A stretch of DNA of 64,000 nt from JAGPDB01 sp046331265 (GCA_046331265.1 JAXLRE010000011.1:1-64000), one strand, 5' to 3'. Counted from the first letter of the stretch, positions 26,844 to 36,231 are shown. Made by a program: numbers and translations. The notes: generated from the letters alone by a model not told the origin.

Positions 26844-26918
26844 TGGAGGCGGAGACGGGATTCGAACCCGTGTCCCAGGTTTTGCAAACCCGTGCCTGAA
26901 CCACTCGGCTACTCCGCC
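26844..26918 (-). tRNA. tRNA-Cys (GCA)
   Basis: The minus strand folds as a cloverleaf: acceptor GGCGGAG/CTCCGCC, D-arm GCCG...GGC, anticodon loop TTGCAAA with anticodon GCA, T-arm ACGGG/CCCGT with loop TTCGAAT. The discriminator is T, as expected for cysteine tRNA, and the CCA end is encoded. It lies 29 bases after the Band-7 gene on the same strand. Confidence 0.95.
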
Positions 26919-26947
26919 AAAGAGAGACTATGTTACTAGAAACGAAA

Positions 26948-27742
26948 TTAGATCGGAGATTTTTCGTCAGGCGTCGGATCAAGTTTTTCAGCAATAGCAT
27001 GTGCAGCTTCAAGTAATTGCACAGGAATTGGAAACACAATAGTCGAGTTCTTTTCTGCAGAAATTTCAACCATAGTCTGCATTTGCCTCAATTGCATAGC
27101 CCCAGGTGCCTCATGCATAGTTGCTGCTGCTTGAGCTAACTTTTCAGAAGCTTGAAGCTCACCCTCAGCTGCAATAATCTTTGCTCTTCTTTCACGTTCA
27201 GCTTCAGCTTGTTTAGCCATTGCCCTTTGCATACCTTCAGGTAAACCAACGTCTCGAATCTCAACACGATGAACTTTAATACCCCAAGGCTCAGTTTGAG
27301 CGTCTAAAGATGTTGAAAGTTCAGAATTAATTCGATCGCGTTCACTTAATAATTGATCCAATTCATGTTTACCGATAATAGAACGCAATGTGGTTTGAGC
27401 AACAAGCTGCGAAGAGTTATACCAATCACGAATATTCACAACAGAAGCAGTTGAATCAACGACCTGAAAATAAGCAACAGCATCAACAACTACTGTCACG
27501 TTGTCTTTTGTTATTACACCTTGACTAGCAACAGGTGTTGCAATAATTTGAAGATTTGTTTTTACCATTTTTTCAAATAACGGAATTATATAAAACAGTC
27601 CTGGACCTCGAGCACCTTTACATCGACCTAACCTAAATATAACACCTCTTTCGTATTCGTTAACAATACGAAAACCAGGCAATACGATAAACAACATCAC
27701 AATGCCCAAACATATAAATAATCCAAGTACAAATGCAGCCAT
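26948..27742 (-). CDS. SPFH/Band-7 (stomatin-like) membrane protein
   Basis: A 264-residue slipin-type protein: one N-terminal membrane segment (about 4-26), then the SPFH domain with FRLGRCKGARGPGLF (about 36-50), VDAVAYFQV (about 86) and a C-terminal helical region rich in alanine, glutamate and arginine (AKQAEAERERRAKI, about 173). Such proteins form oligomers in membrane microdomains. No NfeD-type partner gene is adjacent, which is common for bacterial slipins. tRNA-Cys lies directly downstream. Confidence 0.9.
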   Translation of the reverse strand: MAAFVLGLFICLGIVMLFIVLPGFRIVNEYERGVIFRLGRCKGARGPGLFYIIPLFEKMVKTNLQIIATPVASQGVITKDNVTVVVDAVAYFQVVDSTASVVNIRDWYNSSQLVAQTTLRSIIGKHELDQLLSERDRINSELSTSLDAQTEPWGIKVHRVEIRDVGLPEGMQRAMAKQAEAERERRAKIIAAEGELQASEKLAQAAATMHEAPGAMQLRQMQTMVEISAEKNSTIVFPIPVQLLEAAHAIAEKLDPTPDEKSPI

Positions 27743-27781
27743 AAGCTAATACTAGATTATGAAACTAAAGATTTATGACAT

Positions 27782-29005
27782 TTAGCCTTGTTTTTCGAGT
27801 AGCTTTGGAGCATTTAATATTGGCAACCAGAAAGCCACTACTAAACCACCAATGATTCCACCTAAGAAAACAATCAACAATGGTTCCATTAATGATGTTA
27901 AACCATCTACTGATGTTGTAACTTCGTCATCTAATGTTTTTCCGTAGCGATCAAGCAAAGAAGGAACAGTACCTGTTTCTTCACCCATACCAACAAGCTC
28001 TGTCATCACTTCAGGAATAAGAGGTTCATCTTTCATAGCAAAAGCCATTGAGCTACCTTCACGCACCTTATCGTGTACACGATTTATAGCTTCACTAATT
28101 GCTAAATTTCCTGCAGAGTTTCCCGCCAAAGTTAAAGCTTCCAGCAAACCAACACCAGAATTCATTAATGATGATAAAACCAAAGTTAATCGAGCAAAAG
28201 AAGCTTTATGAATTAGTGAACCAAAGACAGGCATACGTAAAACAAACTTATGAAGCTTCATCTTCCACGACTCAGACCTCTTAAACTGAACAATTATTCC
28301 AACTAGAACGGCTAAAACAATTGGGTATAACCACCATAGTCCGACCATTGCGTGGCTGATTGCAATAACAACACGGGTTGGAAGAGGCAAAGAACCGCCA
28401 AGCTGTTTATAAATATCTTCAAATTGAGGAACAATAAGAATCAACATAGCTGCAGCCATAGAAATAGCAATTGCTAAAACAACAATTGGATACATCATTG
28501 CTGAACGAATTTTTCTTTTAATACGTAGACGAGATTCAGTGATAGTTGCCAAATGTGCAAGAGATTCGTCAAGGCGACCAGATACTTCACCAGCTTCTAT
28601 TAATGCACAAGAAAGTTCTCCAACTTTATCTCCTTCTTCTTTAAATGCATTAGTTAAAGATGATCCATCACCAACTTTTTGGTGGACACGAGTCAAAATT
28701 TTTCCGATTGGTTCTTTTGCTCGTTGTCTAGCCAAAATAGCTAAAGCTGGATAAACAGGCAAACCTGAAGCTTGAGTAGTAGCCAACGAACGAGCTAGCC
28801 AAGCAATTTCTTTAGTGCTTGCTTTTTTACGTAAATTGAATTCTTTTGAAGCAAATGAATCTCCGCCTTGCTTGACCACTTTCATGACAAGAAGGTTTTG
28901 TTGACCCAATATCGTTCTTGCTTCTGACTCGTTTTCAGCTTCTAGGGTTCCGTGAATTTCTTCACCGCTTCTAGTAAATGCTTCGTAGTTATATGATGCG
29001 GACAT
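27782..29005 (-). CDS. pilC: Type IV pilus inner-membrane platform protein PilC
   Basis: GspF-family platform protein that works with PilB to add pilin subunits to the growing pilus. It has 407 residues with a short N-terminal domain and two GspF domains (about 70-195 and 270-400), each near long hydrophobic helices (about 168-195, 215-240 and 375-395). Segments such as EAGEVSGRLDESL and GEETGTVPSLL are the repeated family signature. The start directly follows the pilB stop codon, so the two genes are translated together. Confidence 0.93.
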   Translation of the reverse strand: MSASYNYEAFTRSGEEIHGTLEAENESEARTILGQQNLLVMKVVKQGGDSFASKEFNLRKKASTKEIAWLARSLATTQASGLPVYPALAILARQRAKEPIGKILTRVHQKVGDGSSLTNAFKEEGDKVGELSCALIEAGEVSGRLDESLAHLATITESRLRIKRKIRSAMMYPIVVLAIAISMAAAMLILIVPQFEDIYKQLGGSLPLPTRVVIAISHAMVGLWWLYPIVLAVLVGIIVQFKRSESWKMKLHKFVLRMPVFGSLIHKASFARLTLVLSSLMNSGVGLLEALTLAGNSAGNLAISEAINRVHDKVREGSSMAFAMKDEPLIPEVMTELVGMGEETGTVPSLLDRYGKTLDDEVTTSVDGLTSLMEPLLIVFLGGIIGGLVVAFWLPILNAPKLLEKQG

Positions 29006-30799
29006 TTAACCCACCACCCTTGTTAATTCTTCTATTGAAGTAATACCTTGTGCTGCTCGATCTAAACCATCTTGTAAAATTGTTATCATTCCACCTTGAA
29101 CCGCCAATGATTCAATTTCATGTGCTGTTGCATTTCGAGAAATTAATTGTGAAATGTCATCATCGATTATGAGAACCTCTGCAATTGTTGTACGACCAAC
29201 ATAACCTGTTCGATGACAATGTGCGCATCCTTCAGGGTTTGCTTTATATAAAGTCGAAGGTGGTTCATTAACCCATGGAAAAGATTCTTTTATTGCATCC
29301 GAAACTTTTATAGGTAAATAACATTTGTCACATAACTTTCTTACAAGTCTCTGCGAGATAACACCTCGTAATGATGACGCAACAAGAAATGGTTCGACTC
29401 CCATATCTATCAAACGTGTAGGTACTGCTGATGCAGAGTTCGCATGGACAGTCGATAGAACAAAGTGACCAGTTAGTGCAGCCTGAATACCTATAGAAGC
29501 AGTTTCACCATCTCGAAGCTCACCAACCAAAATTACATCAGGGTCAGCACGCAAGAATGAACGTAAAGCTCTTGGGAATGTCATACCTGCTTTTACATTT
29601 ACCTGCATCTGAGTAATTCCCTTGAACCTATATTCAACAGGATCTTCAATAGTCAAAACTTTTATATCAGGTGTTGCTATGCGATCTAATGTTGCATATA
29701 AAGCAGTAGTTTTACCAGAACCAGTAGGACCTGTAGCTAAAAGTGTTCCTTGAGTTGCAGTAATTAATGGTATGTAACGGTCAAGAACTTGTTGTGAATA
29801 ACCAAGGTCTTCCAGTTTTGCAACTTTGCTACCACGGTCAAGAAGACGCATTACAGCACCTTCCACTCCCCAACTTGTTGGCAATGTAACAAGACGAATA
29901 TCGATTGAACGATTTTCAATGTCGATATCGAATCGTCCATCTTGTGGAACACGTCGTTCACCAACATCTAAATTACCAATAACTTTAAGACGGTTAATTA
30001 TTCCTGATGTCATTGATATTGGGTAGGTATTAATAACATGTAAAACACCATCGATACGGTAACGAACAATTACATCTGTGCCGTTGGGTTCAATATGAAC
30101 GTCAGAAGCATTTTGCTGTGCAGCATTTTCAACCAAGGTCTTTACAAGTCGTGCAATTTTACCGTCAGCCGCGTCATCTCGAATAGTGACTTCTGGTTCA
30201 CGTTCTTCTTGAGATTCAACTTGGAGCTCTTCAGTCTTACCTCGTGCTTCTAAAACAGTTAGAACGTCTCTAATAGCTGCCGGTTCGGCAACTACCATTT
30301 CGATTTCTTCTCCAACAAATAACTGTTCTATATCATCTAAAACATTTATATTTGTAGGATCAGTAACGGCAATTCGTATATGTCCATCTTCTGTTCTTAA
30401 AGGAACGGCTTGTAATCTTTTTGCACTAGCAATTGGCAATTGGGCAAAGCGATCTTTATCAACAAGTTTTAATGTAACATCGACGATCTCGAAACCTTGT
30501 TTTATCCATGCAGCACGTTCGAGAGTTTCTAACGGGACGCCAGATCGAACTAAGGCTCGTAAAGGCCGCATCCCAAAGTGACGTCCAGCTTCAATAGCTT
30601 TCATCACTCTGTCACGGTCATCGTAACCAGCTTTTTCTAGAGCATCAACAAATGCTAGAAAATCTTCACTAATTACTACTGATGAACCTGTTGATTTTGA
30701 AAGTGAACCTATGCCATCTTTCTCAACAACAGCAGGAGCTAAAGAATCATCTGATTTTTCAGTATTAGTTTCTTCGTTCCAGTGTGTAGACATAGTCAT
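29006..30799 (-). CDS. pilB: Type IV pilus assembly ATPase PilB
   Basis: Hexameric GspE/PilB-type ATPase that powers pilus extension. The 597 residues have an N-terminal MshEN-like domain (about 40-200), then the ATPase core with Walker A GPTGSGKTTAL (about 355), the Asp box and Walker B RADPDVILVGELRDGETA (about 413-430), and the His box LSTVHANSA (about 444). Two CxxC pairs (CDKC about 486, CAHC about 516) form the zinc site typical of PilB and GspE. The start may be the first or third codon. It precedes pilC and follows pilO by 13 bases. Confidence 0.95.
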   Translation of the reverse strand: MTMSTHWNEETNTEKSDDSLAPAVVEKDGIGSLSKSTGSSVVISEDFLAFVDALEKAGYDDRDRVMKAIEAGRHFGMRPLRALVRSGVPLETLERAAWIKQGFEIVDVTLKLVDKDRFAQLPIASAKRLQAVPLRTEDGHIRIAVTDPTNINVLDDIEQLFVGEEIEMVVAEPAAIRDVLTVLEARGKTEELQVESQEEREPEVTIRDDAADGKIARLVKTLVENAAQQNASDVHIEPNGTDVIVRYRIDGVLHVINTYPISMTSGIINRLKVIGNLDVGERRVPQDGRFDIDIENRSIDIRLVTLPTSWGVEGAVMRLLDRGSKVAKLEDLGYSQQVLDRYIPLITATQGTLLATGPTGSGKTTALYATLDRIATPDIKVLTIEDPVEYRFKGITQMQVNVKAGMTFPRALRSFLRADPDVILVGELRDGETASIGIQAALTGHFVLSTVHANSASAVPTRLIDMGVEPFLVASSLRGVISQRLVRKLCDKCYLPIKVSDAIKESFPWVNEPPSTLYKANPEGCAHCHRTGYVGRTTIAEVLIIDDDISQLISRNATAHEIESLAVQGGMITILQDGLDRAAQGITSIEELTRVVG

Positions 30800-30812
30800 C
30801 AGCTCTTGCCTT

Positions 30813-31499
30813 CTAAGATTTTGATGAATTAACTACGTTAGTTTGGTTACAATCAGGACTATTTGGATCCGAAGTTGTTCCATCAGTTTGAGTACATCCA
30901 TTACTTGAAATATCTGCACCTTTGTCCCAACCGATAACTTGAAGTTTTAGCGTCGCTTCAATAGCAGTAGGTCCTTCATCTGATTTGTATTGAATATCAA
31001 GTGCGTTGATAACCATCACACGACCAATACTTTTATCAGTTATGTCTGACATAAAGCTAATAAAGTCTGGCATTTGACCTTTAACAATAATTGTAAAGTC
31101 ATAACGTTTAAGCTGTGGAGCAATTGTTATTGTCTGACCGGTTGGCGCAGGTGTTTGTCCTGTGTTTGCCTGAGCACTCTCATCTACTGGAGTACCTTGC
31201 AACCAGATTAGATTACGGCTTTGAGCTTTTTCAGTAATTCGATTAATAACATTTGAAAGAGCAAGCGTACTTGGTATTCTTGCTTTCAAGTTTCTTAATC
31301 TGGTGTCAATTTGTTTTGGCTTTAATCCTTTTGCCATTTTTAGTTTTGCTTCAGCAGCATTTTTTGCTTTAGTTGCTTCATCTGCTTTTGATTGCATGTC
31401 TTGAAACTTAGGCCATATGATCATTGCAAAAAATACGATGATTAAGAATCCTGTAACAACAGCTAATACAAGCGTGTACTTCTTTTCTTTCTCGTTCAT
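30813..31499 (-). CDS. pilO: Type IV pilus alignment protein PilO
   Basis: Bitopic inner-membrane protein of the PilMNO alignment complex, 228 residues. A short cytoplasmic N-terminus, one membrane helix (about 9-28) and a coiled-coil segment (about 32-75) precede an extracytoplasmic ferredoxin-like domain (about 120-200). The region KRYDFTIIVKGQMPDFISFM is typical of PilO/GspM proteins. It overlaps the end of the upstream pilM-pilN gene by one base. Confidence 0.85.
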   Translation of the reverse strand: MNEKEKKYTLVLAVVTGFLIIVFFAMIIWPKFQDMQSKADEATKAKNAAEAKLKMAKGLKPKQIDTRLRNLKARIPSTLALSNVINRITEKAQSRNLIWLQGTPVDESAQANTGQTPAPTGQTITIAPQLKRYDFTIIVKGQMPDFISFMSDITDKSIGRVMVINALDIQYKSDEGPTAIEATLKLQVIGWDKGADISSNGCTQTDGTTSDPNSPDCNQTNVVNSSKS

Positions 31500-33328
31500 T
31501 ATTGACCACCACCTGTTGTAGTTGTTGTCGTTGATGTAGATTCTGGAGTTGTAGTTGTGGTCGTCGTAGTAGTTGTAGTCGTGGCTGCAGCACCCTTAGG
31601 TGGAGCTTTCTTATTTGTGCCTTTAAGAACTAAGTCACCATTTGCATTAAACTCAACAGTCTCATCGTTTGCGTCATATCCCATCGCAACTTTACCTATT
31701 TGTGCTTGAGATAATCCATCAACGTAACCTTCACAACTTGTTACATTTGGAACGACGAATGCTTTTTTCAAAGGAGCTGTCCATCTAAATGATCCATCTT
31801 TAGTTCCTGAATCTTGATTAAATTTGAAACTACCTACACCAACTTGTTTTGAACTTATTGCTTTTTGTAGACGAACTTGCCAATCACCAATAGATTGGAA
31901 ACCATTTGATGGGTCCGGAATTTCAACCGCAGTATCAATGGTTGGCCCTGCGTCAGTTGTAGCGATTGATAAGGTTTTAAATTGTGTTGCCTTACCATCA
32001 ATCGTTGGAGCTGAAGTAAGAACCGAACATACAACCTTTGTATATGCAGGAACTTGAGTTTCTAATGCTTTAACAGCAGTCTCTCCAACTTGGAGTTGAT
32101 CATTTTTATCGATCAATGCTTGATATTTAACAATTTTCTTTTCTGCACTATCTTTATAACTATTAGCTAAACTCTCGCGAGTTTTTGCCCAACCTAATGG
32201 AAGAATTGCTGCAGCTAAAACAGATCCAACAACGATTAAACCAATAAGGATTTGTGTTCGTTGTTTTGCTTTTCGTTTTGCTGCAATCTTTTGTGCATCA
32301 TATACAGGGTTTGGAAGTATCGCATATGGCTGTTGAGAAAAATCACTATATGCTGCAGCTAATGCTTGAAATGCAACAGGCTTTTCATGATCAGCCATCG
32401 ACATGTGCACTCCACGAGGTTCTGGCACTGGACTTATGTTAAAGCCTGCATCTCGAACTCGTGTCAACAATGTTGGGATGGTAGCACCTGCACCTAAAAC
32501 AATAATTTCTGGGCTGATATCTGTTCCTTCACGCTTCCAGAAAACTAATGTTTTTCTGAATTCGCCAACTAAATCATCTAAATAGGCATCTGTAATTTCT
32601 GCTGCAGATTTACCTGCATCAGAGTTATCGCTTGTTCCATCTAACGAAGGATTGTTGTAAGCATTTTCGCCTGCTTGAATTCTTCGCTCTAATTCATCTA
32701 AACCACCAACGCGTAATGCTCTTGCTAGTAGCGGAACTCCACCTTTTAGAAGAATCATTTCTGAAGTTGCACGAGCAACACGTAAATATAATCCATCAGC
32801 TGGAAGTAAAAATGATGCTGATGTAATTGGAGCTCTTCGACCACCTAGTCTTCTCCAAACTGGATCTAGATCATCTGATTCAACTGCAGCAACAACCATG
32901 TTGAGCGCATTCGATGCACCACGTGGATCGTTAACATCTCGCGCTTCATTTGGATTACCAATAACTAAACCTGCAACAGAAGCTGCGCCAGGAACGATTG
33001 GCAAATTCTCTTCAGCGACTGCCATCATTGCTGCGCGCATTGCTTTGTCGGGAACACGTGGAACTTCTACTCGACGAACATATTGACGTCCACCAGTAAA
33101 TGCAACACGCACAATATCAGCTCGACCTGGTATAGATTTCAAAGCTGTGTCTAATGCTTTTGCAGGAGTTCGATCTCTAAAATGATCTACGCGTACTGTT
33201 CCATTTGCTTCGACATATGCAACATGGACTTCTGTACCATCGATTTCAATACCAACTAAAGTTCTCGGCGCTTGCTCAGCACCTTTACCTGGTGGGCGTG
33301 AGTTATTCGCATCTTTATTTTTAGCCAC
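31499..33328 (-). CDS. pilM: PilM-PilN fusion protein
   Basis: One 609-residue protein joins an actin-like PilM ATPase domain to a PilN-type bitopic protein. The GTG at 33328 has AGGAGG six bases upstream and is chosen over the longer ATG at 33349. The first 340 residues look like FtsA/PilM, opening TLVGIEIDGTEVHVAY; a membrane helix follows at about 360-382, then a coiled-coil and ferredoxin-like PilN domain. The protein ends in long threonine runs. In most bacteria pilM and pilN are separate genes. The leader has a hairpin that could hide the ribosome-binding site. Confidence 0.85.
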   Translation of the reverse strand: MAKNKDANNSRPPGKGAEQAPRTLVGIEIDGTEVHVAYVEANGTVRVDHFRDRTPAKALDTALKSIPGRADIVRVAFTGGRQYVRRVEVPRVPDKAMRAAMMAVAEENLPIVPGAASVAGLVIGNPNEARDVNDPRGASNALNMVVAAVESDDLDPVWRRLGGRRAPITSASFLLPADGLYLRVARATSEMILLKGGVPLLARALRVGGLDELERRIQAGENAYNNPSLDGTSDNSDAGKSAAEITDAYLDDLVGEFRKTLVFWKREGTDISPEIIVLGAGATIPTLLTRVRDAGFNISPVPEPRGVHMSMADHEKPVAFQALAAAYSDFSQQPYAILPNPVYDAQKIAAKRKAKQRTQILIGLIVVGSVLAAAILPLGWAKTRESLANSYKDSAEKKIVKYQALIDKNDQLQVGETAVKALETQVPAYTKVVCSVLTSAPTIDGKATQFKTLSIATTDAGPTIDTAVEIPDPSNGFQSIGDWQVRLQKAISSKQVGVGSFKFNQDSGTKDGSFRWTAPLKKAFVVPNVTSCEGYVDGLSQAQIGKVAMGYDANDETVEFNANGDLVLKGTNKKAPPKGAAATTTTTTTTTTTTPESTSTTTTTTGGGQ

Positions 33329-33334
33329 AAGGCA

Positions 33335-33381
33335 CCTCCTACGTGACATTTTCTGTCAGCCGAAGTAGGTCTTCCGTGACC
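33335..33381 (-). promoter_or_regulatory. Leader with competing helices at the pilM ribosome-binding site
   Basis: On the minus strand, CCTAC (33369-33365) can pair with GTAGG (33342-33338), which overlaps the AGGAGG ribosome-binding site; inside is a perfect TGACA-GAAAA-TGTCA hairpin. Upstream, GGTC (33381-33378) can instead pair with GACC (33371-33368), using two of the bases of CCTAC. The two folds exclude each other, so this can act as an on/off translational switch. The trigger is unknown. Confidence 0.45.
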
Positions 33382-33488
33382 GTCGAATATTGAACCAGTC
33401 GGTTTTATAACGTCTTATAACTCGACATAATTATTAAGGAACTTTATTCTTAAAAACACGTAATTTCGGACAAATAAGCAGCTTAAAT

Positions 33489-33887
33489 CTAGGCGGATTC
33501 GCTGATAATCGGCTCTTCATGAAATATTTCTTCAATATGGGCAAGGCGTTCTGCACGTTCGCGTTCAACGTCATTTGCAACCTTTTGGCCACCCCAATTT
33601 ATTAAAGAATTAAGCTGATCCTGACCAACATGGCCTACCAGAACCGGTAAATCTACTGCTAAAAGCTTTGCCAAAGTTTTTTCTGGCAATTCCCATGCTA
33701 AAACACCAACAACTTTTCTTATTCCTCTTGCCCATTCAAGTATTTCTAAATCTTTTTCACTATGAACGATAACAACTACTGGTTCGTCTTCATCATCGCC
33801 TTTTCTATGAATAGGCAAAGAAAGTCGTGCTGCAACAGTACGTGCTGTATGACTTGTATCTAAAACTGCTAAATCTCTATCTGACAT
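33489..33887 (-). CDS. Conserved-looking protein in the pilus cluster, unknown function
   Basis: A 132-residue soluble protein with no recognised family. It has alternating strands and helices (VVVIVHSEKDLEILEWAR, about 37-54) reminiscent of small alpha/beta domains, and an acidic, arginine-rich C-terminal helix. It lies nine bases after the CpaE-like ATPase gene on the same strand and is followed by a 160-base gap that holds the pilM leader. A role with the ATPase in pilus localisation is a guess from position. Confidence 0.6.
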   Translation of the reverse strand: MSDRDLAVLDTSHTARTVAARLSLPIHRKGDDEDEPVVVIVHSEKDLEILEWARGIRKVVGVLAWELPEKTLAKLLAVDLPVLVGHVGQDQLNSLINWGGQKVANDVERERAERLAHIEEIFHEEPIISESA

Positions 33888-33896
33888 TTCCCCACC

Positions 33897-36110
33897 TTAT
33901 TTTTTAAAAGGATTAAATTTCTTCTTTTTCTTCGAATCATTTTGACTAGGTCGTGACAAAATATCGTCTAAAGGATTAGAAGAAGTTGGATTAAATTCTT
34001 GTGACTCAAAATCATTTGCTGCTTCACTTGGCAAAACTTTGGCCCAAATATCATCCAATAACTTATCTACAGTGTTTTCGCCGCTTGTTGCAACGGTTCG
34101 TCCCATGTTCGCATTTCCAACCCAGAGCTGTCTGTCATCTGAGATAACTGAAAGTATTTCAATTTGTCTACTTGGATGATTTGGATCCCCACCGCCAAGT
34201 ATCGCTCTAATATCTTCAACTTCTCTACCAACATTATCTACTTTTTGGTTAACAACCATACCGACATTATTTGGGTCTATACCTAAACCAGGTAGACGTT
34301 GAGAATCTTTAGGTCGGCACATTGCTTCTACTGCACGTCTTGCATCTAAAAGAGTTGCTTGTTCATTGTTGACGACCATAACGACTTCGCCTGCTTCGGG
34401 TAAAGCAAAACCAGACACGAGTGGGTCACGCAATTCAACAGGACAGTCAAGTAGTACTACATCAAATCTTTCTTTTAACAATGAAAGAATTTTCTTATAT
34501 GCTGCAGGAGAAAATTTGCGTCTATTAGTTCCAGTTTCAGGTCGCAATGGTGCAAGCAAAGCAAATAAGCCTGAACGTCGATCATAAACTAAATTTCGTG
34601 CCAATGATTCCCCGTCGATATGGCTTTCGTTAAGAAGCTCTCTAACAGTTGGATTATATAAACCTAAACGTGTTCCAACATTTCCAAACGCAATGTCTAA
34701 GTCGACAATACATACTTGTAAGCGTGTTGTATAAGCAAGTCTTGCAGCAAGGTTAACTGATATTGATGTTTTACCTACACCACCTTTTGGAGAATATACA
34801 CATACCACTAGTGGTTCAAAAAGATTGATTGCTTTTCGATGATCAGAACCATCAGGAAACTCTGATAACGAATTGATACTTTGTGCATTCGTTGGTTCAA
34901 GTTTTGTATCGAACATTGTCCACATTTGTTGGTTACCATTGTCATCCGTAGGAGTAAAAGCAACCTCTGGCACAAATGTTGAAGGTGATTCATCTATTTG
35001 TGGTTCAGCTTCAATTTGGTATGCACTGATATCTGAATTTGTATTGATGTAGTTTTCTAACTCTAATGAATCAGATTCAGCATATGGATGTGCAGTTGAA
35101 GTTGATTCAGTTTTTGTTTCTGGAGTTGACCAAGTATTAGAAAAGGTTTGCGATAACCATTCTTGTGTTGTTGCTTGATTATTTTCAGATTTAACTTCTA
35201 ATTGATCATGCCATATTGAATCAATGTTCGAATGCTGAGGTTTAACCTGTTCTATTTTTGCTTCTACTTGCTGAACGTCAGGCTGTTGCTCCTGTTGCGA
35301 TCCACCAAAAAATTCTGGCAAAAATGAAGGCTCATCTTCTTGAACAGCTGCAGATCTGTCTACATTTTGTGATTGTTCTTCGTATAGCTTTTGTTCAGCT
35401 AAACGTTGTTCTTCTTCGATTTTTTGTTGCTCAACAGGCGGAAGATACGCATTGACTTGTTCGGCTTCATATTGAGTTTCTTCTTGAACTACTTCTTGTT
35501 GTGCCGGTTCTTGATATTGAACTTGAGGTTCACTAAACCAATCAAGTGGTGATGTTGATTTACTTGTGTCTACTTCTGGTTCTACACCCCAACCGACTGT
35601 TTGGTTATTCATATTAGATGCAATATTTTCAATATTATTTGTTTCACTTTGCGGCGAGAAATTCATCACTCTTGCATCAGGTGGTTCTTCTAAATAATTA
35701 TCTCCATCAAAACGTGGAGGAAGTTCGGCCATTCCACAATGTTGAAATATCGCCCTTCGCAATGTGTTTGCAGTTGGACGAGGAGAACAAGAAGCTACAT
35801 TTAAAGAACTAATTTCTGCCTCTGTTGATTTCCACGGAATTAAAACAACGTTGCTTCTTACCAATGCAATAACTGCTTCGAGTGGTGCAACTTTTTGCGA
35901 GAGAGAATCCGAAAGGACAACAATTGCATTATTTGTTGAAATAGATTTTGACAAAGATGCTTTAACGAAAGAATCATAATTAAAACACTCAGGATAAAGG
36001 TCAAGTTCTAAATCTGTAGATAACGCATCGAATACACTTTGTTCAGCCACGACAATTACACGTGGCTTTAAACTTGGCTGTGTGTTTCCATGGATAAGAG
36101 TTAATCCCAC
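33897..36110 (-). CDS. CpaE/MinD-like ATPase of the pilus cluster
   Basis: A 737-residue protein with three parts. The N-terminal 125 residues resemble a degenerate receiver-like domain, as in CpaE/TadZ. A long low-complexity linker rich in Gln, Glu and Ser (about 150-420) follows. The C-terminal ParA/MinD ATPase has the deviant Walker A SPKGGVGKTSISVNLAARL (about 438-456), the Walker A' VDLDIAFGNVG (about 469), and VLLDCPVEL (about 552). The tail is lysine-rich. It probably positions the pilus machine. The start is GTG with GAGGAG upstream. Confidence 0.85.
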   Translation of the reverse strand: MGLTLIHGNTQPSLKPRVIVVAEQSVFDALSTDLELDLYPECFNYDSFVKASLSKSISTNNAIVVLSDSLSQKVAPLEAVIALVRSNVVLIPWKSTEAEISSLNVASCSPRPTANTLRRAIFQHCGMAELPPRFDGDNYLEEPPDARVMNFSPQSETNNIENIASNMNNQTVGWGVEPEVDTSKSTSPLDWFSEPQVQYQEPAQQEVVQEETQYEAEQVNAYLPPVEQQKIEEEQRLAEQKLYEEQSQNVDRSAAVQEDEPSFLPEFFGGSQQEQQPDVQQVEAKIEQVKPQHSNIDSIWHDQLEVKSENNQATTQEWLSQTFSNTWSTPETKTESTSTAHPYAESDSLELENYINTNSDISAYQIEAEPQIDESPSTFVPEVAFTPTDDNGNQQMWTMFDTKLEPTNAQSINSLSEFPDGSDHRKAINLFEPLVVCVYSPKGGVGKTSISVNLAARLAYTTRLQVCIVDLDIAFGNVGTRLGLYNPTVRELLNESHIDGESLARNLVYDRRSGLFALLAPLRPETGTNRRKFSPAAYKKILSLLKERFDVVLLDCPVELRDPLVSGFALPEAGEVVMVVNNEQATLLDARRAVEAMCRPKDSQRLPGLGIDPNNVGMVVNQKVDNVGREVEDIRAILGGGDPNHPSRQIEILSVISDDRQLWVGNANMGRTVATSGENTVDKLLDDIWAKVLPSEAANDFESQEFNPTSSNPLDDILSRPSQNDSKKKKKFNPFKK

Positions 36111-36125
36111 TATGCGCTCCTCGCA

Positions 36126-36139
36126 ACAATAAGTATTGT
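36126..36139. promoter_or_regulatory. Palindrome before the CpaE-like gene
   Basis: ACAATA and TATTGT form a perfect palindrome with a two-base centre, 15 bases before the GTG of the CpaE-like gene and next to its ribosome-binding site. It could be a repressor operator; the tiny loop makes an RNA hairpin less likely. Confidence 0.35.
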
Positions 36140-36195
36140 CGGCCCATCTTTTTTGTTTATGCCTTTATTTCGGCCAAAAAATAAGCAGGATTAAC

Positions 36196-36230
36196 AGGTT
36201 TTTAGGTCTTTTGACCTATATTTTTAACCT
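36196..36230 (-). promoter_or_regulatory. Nested hairpin after the PilX-like gene
   Basis: A six-pair stem TAGGTC/GACCTA with a four-base loop (36203-36218) lies inside a five-pair AGGTT/AACCT stem, one base after the stop codon of the PilX-like gene. No T-run follows, so a classical intrinsic terminator is not supported; RNA processing or 3'-end protection is possible. Confidence 0.4.
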
Positions 36231-36231
36231 T

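Noticed and set aside
33335..33420. c-di-GMP-I riboswitch before pilM
   Set aside because: The GGTCACGGAAGACC piece looks faintly similar to the P2 region, but the second conserved helix and the tetraloop-receptor parts are missing.
36196..36230. Intrinsic terminator after the PilX-like gene
   Set aside because: The hairpin is clear but no T-run follows on the minus strand, so it was kept only as an unassigned RNA structure.
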